Below, piece after piece: positions 44,378-53,215 of a stretch of 64,000 nt of DNA (position 1 is its first letter; each line of letters begins with the position of its first letter). The translations under genes and the position numbers were made by a program. Location: assembly GCA_029210125.1 (NCBI GenBank), contig JARGPR010000004.1, forward strand, positions 124,001 to 188,000. Direction: 5' to 3'. The stretch is from Pseudomonadales bacterium. Lineage in GTDB: Bacteria > Pseudomonadota > Gammaproteobacteria > Pseudomonadales > JAHRWD01. Below the pieces are notes generated by a model. The model was not told the origin of the DNA and made no database searches. It saw only the letters and a list, made by a program, of their open reading frames with translations.

Positions 44378-46804
44378 CTAGCTCACATCTTCCGCTGATT
44401 GTGATTGAATATGAGAATATCGGCGTTCGAAATAAATTAGTGAGTTTGTGATCTCAGGATCACCTAGTCGGCTCTCCGCGTCTCTTAGTTTCATAATGGC
44501 ATCCTCGAAGGCACTTGAATCCATTGTTCTTTTAAATATTTCTAGGCCAACATCACAATACGTTTTAATTATATTCTTATTGTTTTTATAGCGATCCACA
44601 GCATTAATTCCCTTATCTCTTGCCATTTCCAAAATGGCCATGCGATCCTCATCTAATATTCCTTTTGCTCTATCAGCGCGAACCAACAATAAAATTATCT
44701 TAAATCTTTCTAGCGGTCCATCTGTATTAAAATCATTTTCAAAAAGCCTGATTTCTGTTTCAGCTTTTTCCAATTCATTTACATCAATCAGATATCGAAT
44801 CAACCGGTGCCTTGGAACACGTTCTCCTGGTGCTTTTGAGATCATCTTTCGTAGTAGTTTGTTTCGCAGGTGTTTATCGGGAAATCTACTTATTCCATCA
44901 TCAAATGAACACAATTGTTTGATGGTTCTAATCTCAACATCATAGGTAGGGATTATATTGTCAATCACCGTTTCAAATAGCTTATAATACTCTTCTTCAT
45001 TCGACATTTTGTACTTTGAGATAATATCGGTGATTACTGGGTGACGACCTCTCCAGCCATAAATACCCTCGCGATCACTAATAGTGTATTCATGAATAAT
45101 ATCGACCAAATTAACTAGGGATGCAGCCACTGCTTCAGGGGAAATGCCAAGCAATCTAATTACAAGTTGTCTGTGTACATTTACACCGGCACTTTCCATT
45201 GCTGAGACCAGTTTGTATATATTCTGTAGGTTTTCATCTAGCTCGGCGTATTCTCGCAAGACAATGTCGTCAAATTGTTCCGATGCAAATATATTTTTTA
45301 GGCACACAAAAGTATCTGATTCACATTTTGCCACCAACCTTCTTTTTCTTTCTGATCGTGAAAATCCTGAAAAGCTACTCTCAATCAATGGCTGTAAATC
45401 GGCGTGGGTTTCCACTAAAGAAAGAAGCCCATCTACCTCAGGCTCGTCTAGCTTCTTAAGTATGAACTCATTTCCTTTCAAAAATATATTCGGTGTCTTA
45501 ATTCTTGGATACCAATGATTCCTGGTTGAGGTGAGAATAATTTTTAGGTGAAAATTGTTATCGGACGAAAGCAAATCGATTAGGTTATTTATTTCGTATA
45601 AATGATTGTGCGCGTCGTCAATAAACAGAACCCCTTTTTCATTTCTATCCTTTAGACCTTTTGCGACTGATCTCCACTCTTCAAATAGTAGCTTGTGGAT
45701 TCCTTTATGCTCCCAGCAATGGTATCCATTATCTCTAAGCCTAAGAACAACCTTCCGGGCGGAAGTGCTTTTACCCATTCCACTTGCACCTAGTAGATAT
45801 GAACATAACTTAGACTCATCGTTAATCGTCGATTCCATGTCTTTTATAACTGTTCTATCAAAGGTTAGCTGTGCCTTAATATCTGAGTATGTTGCTGGCC
45901 AACCCTGAAACATTGCGCTTACATTCTTGTCAATATTTCTTAATTCGTCATCAATCTTTAAGGTCACGGGCTGTAATTCGCTATGATTATCAAGAACATC
46001 TCCCGTGGATTTGTAAACGATCGCGCTAGGTGCATTCTTCTTTTGCAGTTCGATAAAAAATTCATCTACGCTGCCAAAGGAGACTTTCACTCCTCTACGC
46101 TCCAGCAACAGCGCTCTGTTTTCATCGTTGGAGTAAAGAACCAAGTTTATAGTAGCCGGAGAATAAGAATTGTTGTTTGCCGATATCGCTCTGTCTACAA
46201 TATCTTTAATATGCGGATCGGATAGAGAATACCCAATGATAACTATATTGCTTCCATTGAGATCGTTCTTGAATGCGTCCCATAAGAACTCTCGGTACTC
46301 AGACGTATTATCATAATCCGCCTCAGAAATTATTATTCTGCTTTGATGTCCGTCTGATATATCTTTATCGATACTGCCATGCAGCTTATAGAGCTTGGTT
46401 GCTTCCGGATAATTCTGTTCTCTAAAATCATAATTCGAAGAGATAACTGATATTGGCTTACCTTGCCTTTCATAGGACTGCTCGACAAGCTTGTCGTAAT
46501 TAGTAGTGTATATATTTTTCCATCTATAAAGCGGTAAATTAAGAAGTGCCCCAGTGACATTAATTCGGTTGAACATCGACCGGAGACGAGTTACTAGCTC
46601 TTTTCTGGAGCGCGTGGCTTCCGCTATGCTCGCGACTTCAGTTAATGAAAACCCTTCGCTATTAATATTAAGATCTTGACCAATTCGATCAATGATCTTC
46701 TCAACGCTTGGAGCTCCGGAGGGAATCGAAGAACCTGAGCCGAAAAACAAAATTGTGTTAGACGGGTCAATACATTCGATCATGGTTGACAACGGAATAC
46801 TCAT
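44378..46804 (-). CDS. SIR2-STAND protein, candidate anti-phage defence NADase
   Basis: An 808-residue protein. N-terminal SIR2 fold (about 1-260): nucleotide loop FFGSGSSIPSGAPS (20-33), NYD (102-104), LHGSID (141-146) with the catalytic-type His142, and GYSLSDPHI (191-199). A STAND-type P-loop NTPase follows: Walker A GASGMGKST (339-347), Walker B VLFIDDAHN (392-400). The C-terminal 400 residues are helical, TPR-like. This architecture matches single-gene defence proteins (AVAST type V/Avs5-like) that sense phage proteins and then deplete NAD+. It is strongly AT-rich relative to its neighbours, suggesting transfer. The function is inferred from domain architecture. Confidence 0.83.
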   Translation of the reverse strand: MSIPLSTMIECIDPSNTILFFGSGSSIPSGAPSVEKIIDRIGQDLNINSEGFSLTEVASIAEATRSRKELVTRLRSMFNRINVTGALLNLPLYRWKNIYTTNYDKLVEQSYERQGKPISVISSNYDFREQNYPEATKLYKLHGSIDKDISDGHQSRIIISEADYDNTSEYREFLWDAFKNDLNGSNIVIIGYSLSDPHIKDIVDRAISANNNSYSPATINLVLYSNDENRALLLERRGVKVSFGSVDEFFIELQKKNAPSAIVYKSTGDVLDNHSELQPVTLKIDDELRNIDKNVSAMFQGWPATYSDIKAQLTFDRTVIKDMESTINDESKLCSYLLGASGMGKSTSARKVVLRLRDNGYHCWEHKGIHKLLFEEWRSVAKGLKDRNEKGVLFIDDAHNHLYEINNLIDLLSSDNNFHLKIILTSTRNHWYPRIKTPNIFLKGNEFILKKLDEPEVDGLLSLVETHADLQPLIESSFSGFSRSERKRRLVAKCESDTFVCLKNIFASEQFDDIVLREYAELDENLQNIYKLVSAMESAGVNVHRQLVIRLLGISPEAVAASLVNLVDIIHEYTISDREGIYGWRGRHPVITDIISKYKMSNEEEYYKLFETVIDNIIPTYDVEIRTIKQLCSFDDGISRFPDKHLRNKLLRKMISKAPGERVPRHRLIRYLIDVNELEKAETEIRLFENDFNTDGPLERFKIILLLVRADRAKGILDEDRMAILEMARDKGINAVDRYKNNKNIIKTYCDVGLEIFKRTMDSSAFEDAIMKLRDAESRLGDPEITNSLIYFERRYSHIQSQSAEDVS

Positions 46805-46835
46805 AAAAATCCTTTTTTAAAATAGTCTCACCAGA

Positions 46836-46907
46836 ATAATGGGAGTAACTTTGACAGTGTTAATATCACAAGAGGTGGATAGGTTTTATGTCTGTTGTGA
46901 TATTAAC
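46836..46907 (-). promoter_or_regulatory. Putative promoter and 13-bp dyad operator of the SIR2-STAND gene
   Basis: A perfect inverted repeat, GTTAATATCACAA (46859-46871) with TTGTGATATTAAC (46895-46907), separated by 23 bp, lies upstream of the start at 46804. On the minus strand a TTAACA -35 overlaps the near half and CATTAT at 46841-46836 could be the -10 (16-base spacer). The ribosome site is AAGGA, 5 bases before ATG. A repressor or activator bound to the dyad could gate the gene. Confidence 0.6.
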
Positions 46908-47029
46908 GTGGATAATTGGGGGCGTTATCGCTGCTCAAAATACATCATTCATTTCAATTTTTTTAACCACTGAGGATAATCATTCATCCCATTTATATTT
47001 ATTCCTAACTCAGCATAAACGGAAAATAT

Positions 47030-47773
47030 TTAACCACACTTAGAATCCCCACAATTCAAGCAGGTCAAACAACCGTCCATCACAATGGCGGCTTTAACGT
47101 TACATTTTTTACAAAGCTGGGCCTGTTCCGGAAAACTGCTTTCCTCTTCCTGGCTTTCGTCTGCTGGGGTGGGAGTTAAAGAAAAATCTTTACGTTTTTC
47201 TTCAATTAATTGTTTTTGATGTTCATCCAGTTCTGGCGCGTGCATCAAACCAATTTTGATCAGGTGCTGTTCAATTACATCACCGATTTCACCGACCAGC
47301 GATGGCATAAAGGTACCGCCTTTTTTCCAGTAGCCTCCCCTTGGGTCAAACACTGATTTCAGCTCTTCAACCAGAAAGGTGACATCACCACCCTTGCGGA
47401 AGACGGCTGAGATAATTCGCGTGAGTGCGACAATCCACTGAAAGTGTTCCATATTTTTTGAGTTGATAAAAACCTCAAATGGACGCTCCAGTTCATGCTC
47501 GGTTCCGGGGTTGAGTACGATGTCATTAATCGTAATGTAGAGCGCGTGCTCGGATACGTGGTCCGGGGTGCTGACTTTGTAGGTATAGCCTTTCAAAATT
47601 TCAGGCCGCAAGACGCGTTCATGCATATGGATGACGTCGGCGATTTCATGCGCGGGTGCTGCCACTTCTGCTTTTTCTTTTAAAGCTGGAGTTTCTTTCT
47701 GTTCAGCGGCTTTTGATTCTTCGGGTTTGATAACCTGGTAGCCGGTAATTTTTTGTTCTATTTTTTTGCTCAT
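47030..47773 (-). CDS. nrdJb: B12-dependent ribonucleotide reductase, NrdJb-type subunit
   Basis: A 247-residue protein with the TSCPD-type domain and a C-terminal zinc-ribbon, CKKCNVKAAIVMDGCLTCLNCGDSKCG. In Pseudomonas, the class II reductase is split into NrdJa and NrdJb, and this protein resembles the NrdJb part carrying the C-terminal Cys residues that reduce the active-site disulfide. It follows nrdJa on the same strand with an 84-bp gap, a likely operon. Confidence 0.85.
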   Translation of the reverse strand: MSKKIEQKITGYQVIKPEESKAAEQKETPALKEKAEVAAPAHEIADVIHMHERVLRPEILKGYTYKVSTPDHVSEHALYITINDIVLNPGTEHELERPFEVFINSKNMEHFQWIVALTRIISAVFRKGGDVTFLVEELKSVFDPRGGYWKKGGTFMPSLVGEIGDVIEQHLIKIGLMHAPELDEHQKQLIEEKRKDFSLTPTPADESQEEESSFPEQAQLCKKCNVKAAIVMDGCLTCLNCGDSKCG

Positions 47774-47857
47774 GTTCTGTTGTCCGCTTTCTCTCGAATT
47801 TGTTTTCTTGATTTATTTGCAGCGACAGGCGGTAAAAAATCGTACCGCCCGTCGGAA

Positions 47858-50017
47858 TTAAAATTTGCCGTAGTAACCTTCTTTTAATGCATCGTAAAGG
47901 TTGGCGGCGGTATGGGTTTCGCCTTCGTATTCGATCTCTTCGTTGCCTTTAAAGGTAGCGGTGCTGCCGTCGGCCAGGGTGAATTCGTATTGGGTGTTTT
48001 CAAGATCTTCTTCTTTGACTAATACCCCCTGGAATACCTCGGGGTTAAAGCGGAAGGTAGTGCAACCCTTTAGGCCCTGTTCGTAGGCGTACATATAGAT
48101 GTTGTCGAATTCACCAAAGGGGAAGTCGGTGGGTACGTTGGCGGTTTTGGAGATCGACGAGTCGATCCATTTCTGCGCGGCGGCCTGAATATCGACATGC
48201 TGTTTTGGCGTGATGTCGTCGGTGGTAATAAAGTAGTCGGGTAGTTTGGTGGCTTCATCATCACTGAATGGCATCGCTTCTGCGTTGATCAGCTCACGGT
48301 AAGCGAGCAGCTCAAAGGAGTAGACCTCTACTTTTTCTTTGCTGCTTTTGCCTTCGCGGATCACGTTTCTAGAGTAGTGATGGGCAAAGGATGGCTCAAT
48401 GCCGTTACTGGCATTGTTGGCCAGTGACAGTGAAATGGTGCCGGTGGGTGCGATAGAACTGTGGTGGGTGAAGCGGCAGCCGATTTCGGCCAGTTCATCG
48501 ACCAGTACTGGATCAACTTCTGCAATTTTTTGCATGTAGCGGCTGTATTTTGCGTGCAATACTTTGCCCTGCACGCTGTCGCCGATCTCATAGCCGTCAC
48601 GCGCCATTTCCGGGCGTTGCTTGAGCATGGCTGCGGTGACCTGGAAGGTCTCGCTCATGATGGGCGCTGGGCCTTTTTCTTTGGCTAGTTCCAGCCCGGC
48701 ACGCCAGCCCGACAGTGCCAGTTCGCGGCTGATCTGCTCGGTGAGTATGGTGGATTCGTTTGAGCCATATTTCATACGCAGCATCGCAAGGGTGGAGCCA
48801 AGGCCCAAAAAGCCCATGCCGTGACGGCGTTTGCTCATGATTTCGTGACGTTGTTGCTCAAGGGGTAGGCCGTTGATTTCAACTACGTTGTCGAGCATGC
48901 GGGTAAATACCGCTACCGCTTCGCGGTATCGTGGCCAGTCAAAACGTGCTTTTTCGGTAAAGGGGTCGATCACGAATTTGGTCAGGTTTACTGAACCCAG
49001 CAGGCATGAACCGTAGGGTGGTAATGGTTGCTCGCCGCAGGGGTTGGTGGCGCGAATGTGCTCGCAGAACCAGTTGTTGTTCATCTCGTTTACTTTGTCG
49101 ATCAGGATAAAACCCGGCTCGGCAAAATCGTAGGTGGATTTCATGATGTGGTTCCAGAGCTCTTTGGCGGGTAGCGTCTGGTAGATTTTGCAGGCGACGG
49201 CGCCTTCATCATTGGTGATCAGGTTTTCACTGCTAGGCCAGTCGAGCCAGAGCAGCTTGGATTCTTTGCCGAGTTCATCGACTTCTGCACGTTCTTTCTG
49301 GCTGATGGGAAAAGCCAGGTCCCAGGGTTGGTCGTTTTTGACCGCTTCGATGAAATCTTCGGTGATCAGCAGCGACAGGTTGAACTGCCGTAGTCGGCCA
49401 TCTTCACGTTTGGCGTCGATAAACTCCATCACGTCCGGGTGCCGTACATCGAAGGTCGCCATCTGTGCGCCACGTCGGCCGCCAGCGGAGGATACGGTGA
49501 AACACATGCGGTCGTAGATATCCATAAAGGACAACGGGCCGGAGGTCAGTGCACCCGCGCCGGATACGTATGCACCCCGGGGCCGCAGGGTTGAAAAGTC
49601 GTAGCCGATGCCGCAACCCGCTTTTAGGGTCAGGCCTGCTTCATGGACTTTGCCGAGAATGTCATCCATTGAATCTTCAACGGTGCCGGATACGGTGCAG
49701 TTAATAGTGGAGGTGGCGGGTTTGTACGCCAGTGCGCCAGCGTTGGAGACGATTCGACCGGCGGGGATGCAGCCCTGTCGTAATGCCCATAAAAAACGTG
49801 AGTACCAGCTGTTGGCCAGCTCGACGGTTTCTTCGCAATCCGCCAGGGCACGGGCTACTCGCTGGTAGGTGGCGTCGATGTCGTGATCGACGATATCGCC
49901 TTCCTTACTTTTCAGGCAGTATTTTTTATCCCAGATATCTACAGAGGCCTCCTGAAGATCAATTTCCATAGCGGATGGGGTGTCCTTGCTTACTGCTGAC
50001 AAGTGAGAGTTTGGCAT
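47858..50017 (-). CDS. nrdJa: B12-dependent (class II) ribonucleotide reductase, catalytic subunit
   Basis: A 719-residue class II reductase using adenosylcobalamin to make deoxyribonucleotides, without oxygen need. Motifs: RATNPCGEQPLPPYGSCLLGSVNL with the catalytic Glu, KAGCGIGYDFSTLRPRG, HHYSRNVIREGKSS, and FITTDDITPKQHV. Active-site Cys pairs include NCTVSGTV near 103. Its N-terminus and C-terminal part differ from E. coli NrdA. Upstream, two NrdR boxes (50104-50150) probably regulate it. Cellular B12 supply is thus required for this route. Confidence 0.93.
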   Translation of the reverse strand: MPNSHLSAVSKDTPSAMEIDLQEASVDIWDKKYCLKSKEGDIVDHDIDATYQRVARALADCEETVELANSWYSRFLWALRQGCIPAGRIVSNAGALAYKPATSTINCTVSGTVEDSMDDILGKVHEAGLTLKAGCGIGYDFSTLRPRGAYVSGAGALTSGPLSFMDIYDRMCFTVSSAGGRRGAQMATFDVRHPDVMEFIDAKREDGRLRQFNLSLLITEDFIEAVKNDQPWDLAFPISQKERAEVDELGKESKLLWLDWPSSENLITNDEGAVACKIYQTLPAKELWNHIMKSTYDFAEPGFILIDKVNEMNNNWFCEHIRATNPCGEQPLPPYGSCLLGSVNLTKFVIDPFTEKARFDWPRYREAVAVFTRMLDNVVEINGLPLEQQRHEIMSKRRHGMGFLGLGSTLAMLRMKYGSNESTILTEQISRELALSGWRAGLELAKEKGPAPIMSETFQVTAAMLKQRPEMARDGYEIGDSVQGKVLHAKYSRYMQKIAEVDPVLVDELAEIGCRFTHHSSIAPTGTISLSLANNASNGIEPSFAHHYSRNVIREGKSSKEKVEVYSFELLAYRELINAEAMPFSDDEATKLPDYFITTDDITPKQHVDIQAAAQKWIDSSISKTANVPTDFPFGEFDNIYMYAYEQGLKGCTTFRFNPEVFQGVLVKEEDLENTQYEFTLADGSTATFKGNEEIEYEGETHTAANLYDALKEGYYGKF

Positions 50018-50504
50018 CTAATTGATTCCTTTAGCTTTTTGTTTTTTGTCGTAATTTCTTGCTAAACGGCTTTGAGGTGTTTGGCTACGAAGAGGGATAC
50101 AAATTACTACATAATGTGTTTGATTGGAACGGTCACACTAGATGTAGTGTTAGTGCGGGATTTGATCGATGGGGTTAAAATCATCGATTAGGCCTCGAAA
50201 TAACCATTAAGATTGACCGAACATCGCCGAAAAAAAATTCAAAAATAGTTAACCTTTTTTCGAACCAAAAATCAGGGCAATTATCTCGGGTGGATAGGTA
50301 ACTAATTTTGAATCAAGATTTTAGTGGCGCCTATTTGCGGTGCCTAATATCACTGCCTATGGACAGTCGACTATCAAGCCCATTACTCTTGACGCTGGAG
50401 AAAAACGATCCACACCATTTTGCGACTGTGTTTACGACTAAGCTCGTAAAAAAAAGATTCATTACTAACCTCACTAAAGAGATCATCACGAAAGAGTACA
50501 AGCC
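50018..50504. other. nrdJa-msrA intergenic region (487 bp)
   Basis: A long gap between divergent nrdJa and msrA holding the tandem NrdR boxes at 50104-50150. The right part (50200-50500) contains no feature I can support; a 69-codon ORF at 50308 looks like chance. A B12 riboswitch was sought (GCCACTG box) but not found. Confidence 0.6.
50104..50150. promoter_or_regulatory. Tandem NrdR boxes upstream of nrdJa
   Basis: Two 16-bp sites match the NrdR consensus ACACWATATATWGTGT: TTACTACATAATGTGT (50104-50119, 12 of 16) and ACACTAGATGTAGTGT (50135-50150, 14 of 16). Start-to-start spacing is 31 bp, three helical turns, as at known NrdR-controlled nrd promoters. NrdR senses dATP/ATP. A weak minus-strand promoter (TGTGAC ... 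TATGTA) overlaps both boxes. Confidence 0.85.
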
Positions 50505-51131
50505 ATGCAGGATATGAATTTGATAATTGGACCTGATGACGCACTACCCGGCAGGCGTGAGAAGATGCCGGTTCCGGAACTTCATCACGTGTTGCCCGCA
50601 CGGATGCAACCGCCATTTCCGGAGGGGTTTGAGCAGGCGCTGTTTGGGCTGGGGTGTTTCTGGGGGGCTGAGCGTGCGTTCTGGCAAACCGAAGGTGTTT
50701 ATGTAACCGCCGTGGGTTATGCGGGTGGTTTTACTGCGAACCCCACTTATGAAGAGGTTTGTAGCGGGCGTACCGGCCACACAGAAGTTGTGCTGGTGGT
50801 ATTTGATCCGAAACGCGTCACCTTTGCTGAGCTGTTGACGGTATTTTGGGAGAATCACAATCCCACCCAGGGTATGCGCCAGGGTAATGATCTGGGCACT
50901 CAGTATCGCTCGGCAATTTATAACTACTCCGAAGAGCAGCAGCAACAAGCGCTGGAATCCAGGAAACACTACCAGCAGAAAATATCGGCGAAAAAATTTG
51001 GCGCTATTACGACCGAGATACTTACCGCTACGCCGTTCTATTATGCGGAAGATTACCACCAGCAATATCTCGCCAAAGTACCCAATGGCTACTGCGGGCT
51101 AGGCGGTGTTGGCATCGCATACGACGATTGA
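50505..51131 (+). CDS. msrA: Peptide methionine-S-oxide reductase A
   Basis: MsrA reduces the S-form of methionine sulfoxide in proteins. The 208-residue protein has the catalytic GCFWG motif with Cys51, then [14 protein letters not shown] and the C-terminal NGYCGLGG Cys region. The first start, ATG 50505, has AAAGAG 8 bases upstream. nfo begins at the last base of its stop codon, so it is a two-gene oxidative-damage operon. Confidence 0.95.
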   Translation: MQDMNLIIGPDDALPGRREKMPVPELHHVLPARMQPPFPEGFEQALFGLGCFWGAERAFWQTEGVYVTAVGYAGGFTANPTYEEVCSGRTGHTEVVLVVFDPKRVTFAELLTVFWENHNPTQGMRQGNDLGTQYRSAIYNYSEEQQQQALESRKHYQQKISAKKFGAITTEILTATPFYYAEDYHQQYLAKVPNGYCGLGGVGIAYDD

Positions 51132-51976
51132 TGAAATATATCGGAGCACATGTCAGCGCCAGCGGTGGGGTTGAAAACGCGCCTTTGAATGCTGTGGCTA
51201 TTGGGGCCACAGCCTTTGCGTTGTTCACAAAAAACCAGCGCCGTTGGGAAGCAAAACCGCTGACCGGAAAAAATATTGAGGCTTTTAAAGCGAACTGTGC
51301 CGAACATGGTTTTGGCCCGGAGCAGGTGCTACCACACGACAGCTACCTGATTAACCTGGGCCATGCGGACAAAGGCGCGCTGCAAAAATCACGCACGGCA
51401 TTTATTGATGAACTACAGCGCTGTCGGCAGCTTGGGCTGATCTACCTGAATTTTCACCCCGGTAGCCACCTGCGCAGAATCAGTGAAACCGAGTGTCTGG
51501 CGTTGATTGCAGAGTCGATCAATATCGCGCTGGATCAAACTGAAGGTGTCACGGCGGTGATTGAAAATACCGCAGGGCAGGGCAGTAATCTTGGTTTTAA
51601 ATTTGAGCAGCTTGCGGAAATTATCGATCAGGTTGAGGACAAATCGCGGGTCGCGGTGTGTCTGGATACCTGCCACGCTTTTGCGGCGGGTTACGATCTG
51701 CGCTCAACGGAATTGTGTGAAGCGGTGTTTGCTGAGTTCGATGCTGTGGTTGGGTTTCAGTATCTGAAGGGTATGCATCTGAATGGTTCGAAAAGTGAGT
51801 TCAACAGTCACGTTGATCGCCATCACAGTCTTGATCAGGGAAACCTGGGGTTGGATGTATTTCATTACCTGATGTCAGATAGCCGTTTTGATGGCATACC
51901 GCTGATACTGGAAACGATCGATACCGACCTTTGGCCAAAGGAGATTGAATGGTTAAAGTCGCTTGCTGCGGCTTGA
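51131..51976 (+). CDS. nfo: Endonuclease IV (AP endonuclease)
   Basis: Nfo cuts DNA at abasic sites in base-excision repair, using three zinc ions. The 281-residue protein begins [21 protein letters not shown] and continues with [36 protein letters not shown] and the [16 protein letters not shown] zinc ligands. A TTG just before (51128) would add one residue; ATG 51131 matches E. coli. It overlaps msrA by one base (TGATG). Confidence 0.95.
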   Translation: MKYIGAHVSASGGVENAPLNAVAIGATAFALFTKNQRRWEAKPLTGKNIEAFKANCAEHGFGPEQVLPHDSYLINLGHADKGALQKSRTAFIDELQRCRQLGLIYLNFHPGSHLRRISETECLALIAESINIALDQTEGVTAVIENTAGQGSNLGFKFEQLAEIIDQVEDKSRVAVCLDTCHAFAAGYDLRSTELCEAVFAEFDAVVGFQYLKGMHLNGSKSEFNSHVDRHHSLDQGNLGLDVFHYLMSDSRFDGIPLILETIDTDLWPKEIEWLKSLAAA

Positions 51977-52159
51977 AACTTACTGGAGCTTGAAAAAGGT
52001 CGTTTAAAACAGCGACGGTGTGTCTAGATGCAGGCGCATGTAAACGTATGTTTATAAAGTAGTTCGATGGTGGATGTCGGTTGGGTATTGATCACTATCT
52101 AGCGGTTAAGTAGACGTTAAGTATTGAAAAATTCAACCAATGACTAGAGTGATTAACCG

Positions 52160-52441
52160 ATGCCTGAGCCGTTTATCAAACAGCTACTTCGCGGCAAGTT
52201 CGTATTGACGGTCTATCATCCCCGTGGTCATGAATCGACGCTGGCCGACTGGATTCGAGTCAATCTGGCTCCCATGCGTGCTCAAATTATGGGTTCCAGC
52301 CCGGTCATTCAAGGTGATATTAAATATTCGGTTTTGGCGTTTGTGAGTGAACTGGATGCACAGAAGTTTAAAAACTGGGCGTTAGAGCAAAAACTAGTCG
52401 TCAAGAAATTCGAGGAGAGTGATTTTGATGGCTGGAGTTGA
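52160..52441 (+). CDS. Small protein of unknown function
   Basis: A 93-residue soluble protein, MPEPFIKQLLRGKFVLTVYH..., ending FDGWS. It has no recognisable motif, signal or membrane helix. There is no strong ribosome site. The protein reads as plausible coding sequence (balanced composition, conserved-looking aromatic positions) and its position after nfo, with a 183-bp gap, is the only context. I do not assign a function. Confidence 0.55.
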   Translation: MPEPFIKQLLRGKFVLTVYHPRGHESTLADWIRVNLAPMRAQIMGSSPVIQGDIKYSVLAFVSELDAQKFKNWALEQKLVVKKFEESDFDGWS

Positions 52442-52497
52442 GGACCGAGCATTACAAATGCCGCTGATTTTGTTTTACACACTGATCTCGGTCTACC

Positions 52498-53058
52498 TTA
52501 GTCTAATATCTGTTTGACCGTCTCTTCTAGCTTAGTCAAACCAGCGTCGCGGCCAATTTGAAGCGCTTGCTCGGAGGTCATGCCCCGGTTGAATTTTGCA
52601 TCGATCGCAAACAATGCGCCTACCCGATTCCCGCTTGCGCAATGTACCATCACCGGATAATCCTTCGCATCGGATAACGCTTGAATAAGCGCCTGGCTGT
52701 TTTGCTTGTTCACGTCGCTGCCGCCGGAAACGGGGATAGAAACATACTTCATGCCCAAATCCTGCACGGTTTTCTCCTCATCCCACAAGCCCGTTTCTTT
52801 GCGTGTGCGAAGCGAAATGATGGTTTTGTAGCCCTTTTGTTTGGCTTCTAGTAATTGTTGTTTGCTGGGTTGCCCGCCGGTAAGAATGCCGGGGAACGGC
52901 TGCTTGGCATTTTTGATCGCGACCGCAGGTGCGCTGGTAGTGATCTGCGCAGATGGGTTAGGGCTGTAGTCTCTGCTCCAGGCGGGTTGTGTTGTGAGCA
53001 GCGCTAGTAAGGAAAGCAGTGGAATTGAAATACGGGATAGGAAATTCTTCGGCATCAT
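52498..53058 (-). CDS. Exported protein tyrosine/dual-specificity phosphatase-like protein
   Basis: A 186-residue periplasmic phosphatase-like protein. ATG 53058 (with AAGGA upstream; a second ATG follows at once) gives a signal peptide (LSRISIPLLSLLALLTTQPAWS). The CX5R loop is HCASGNRVG, as in DUF442/beta-lactamase-hydrolase-like and KAP-type phosphatases. Substrates are unknown. The annotated frame could reach 53121 but lacks the ribosome site there. Confidence 0.82.
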   Translation of the reverse strand: MMPKNFLSRISIPLLSLLALLTTQPAWSRDYSPNPSAQITTSAPAVAIKNAKQPFPGILTGGQPSKQQLLEAKQKGYKTIISLRTRKETGLWDEEKTVQDLGMKYVSIPVSGGSDVNKQNSQALIQALSDAKDYPVMVHCASGNRVGALFAIDAKFNRGMTSEQALQIGRDAGLTKLEETVKQILD

Positions 53059-53215
53059 ATTTTCCTTTGCTGTGTATACGGGACTCGTGCGGGACGGGTA
53101 TGGGCTTTGTAGCTGGCTCAATTTAGCAAGTTTCGATAGCCTATCAGGATCTATTCAATATTTATAATCACTGCTTATAAATGTTGAATCAATAACAAAC
53201 AGAAAAGGAGATGAG

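Noticed and set aside
50018-50504. Possible cobalamin riboswitch before nrdJa
   Set aside because: No GCCACTG B12-box or long conserved leader; NrdR boxes explain regulation.
50308-50517. 69-codon + strand ORF before msrA
   Set aside because: No ribosome site, no recognisable motif, and it overlaps the msrA start; probably chance.
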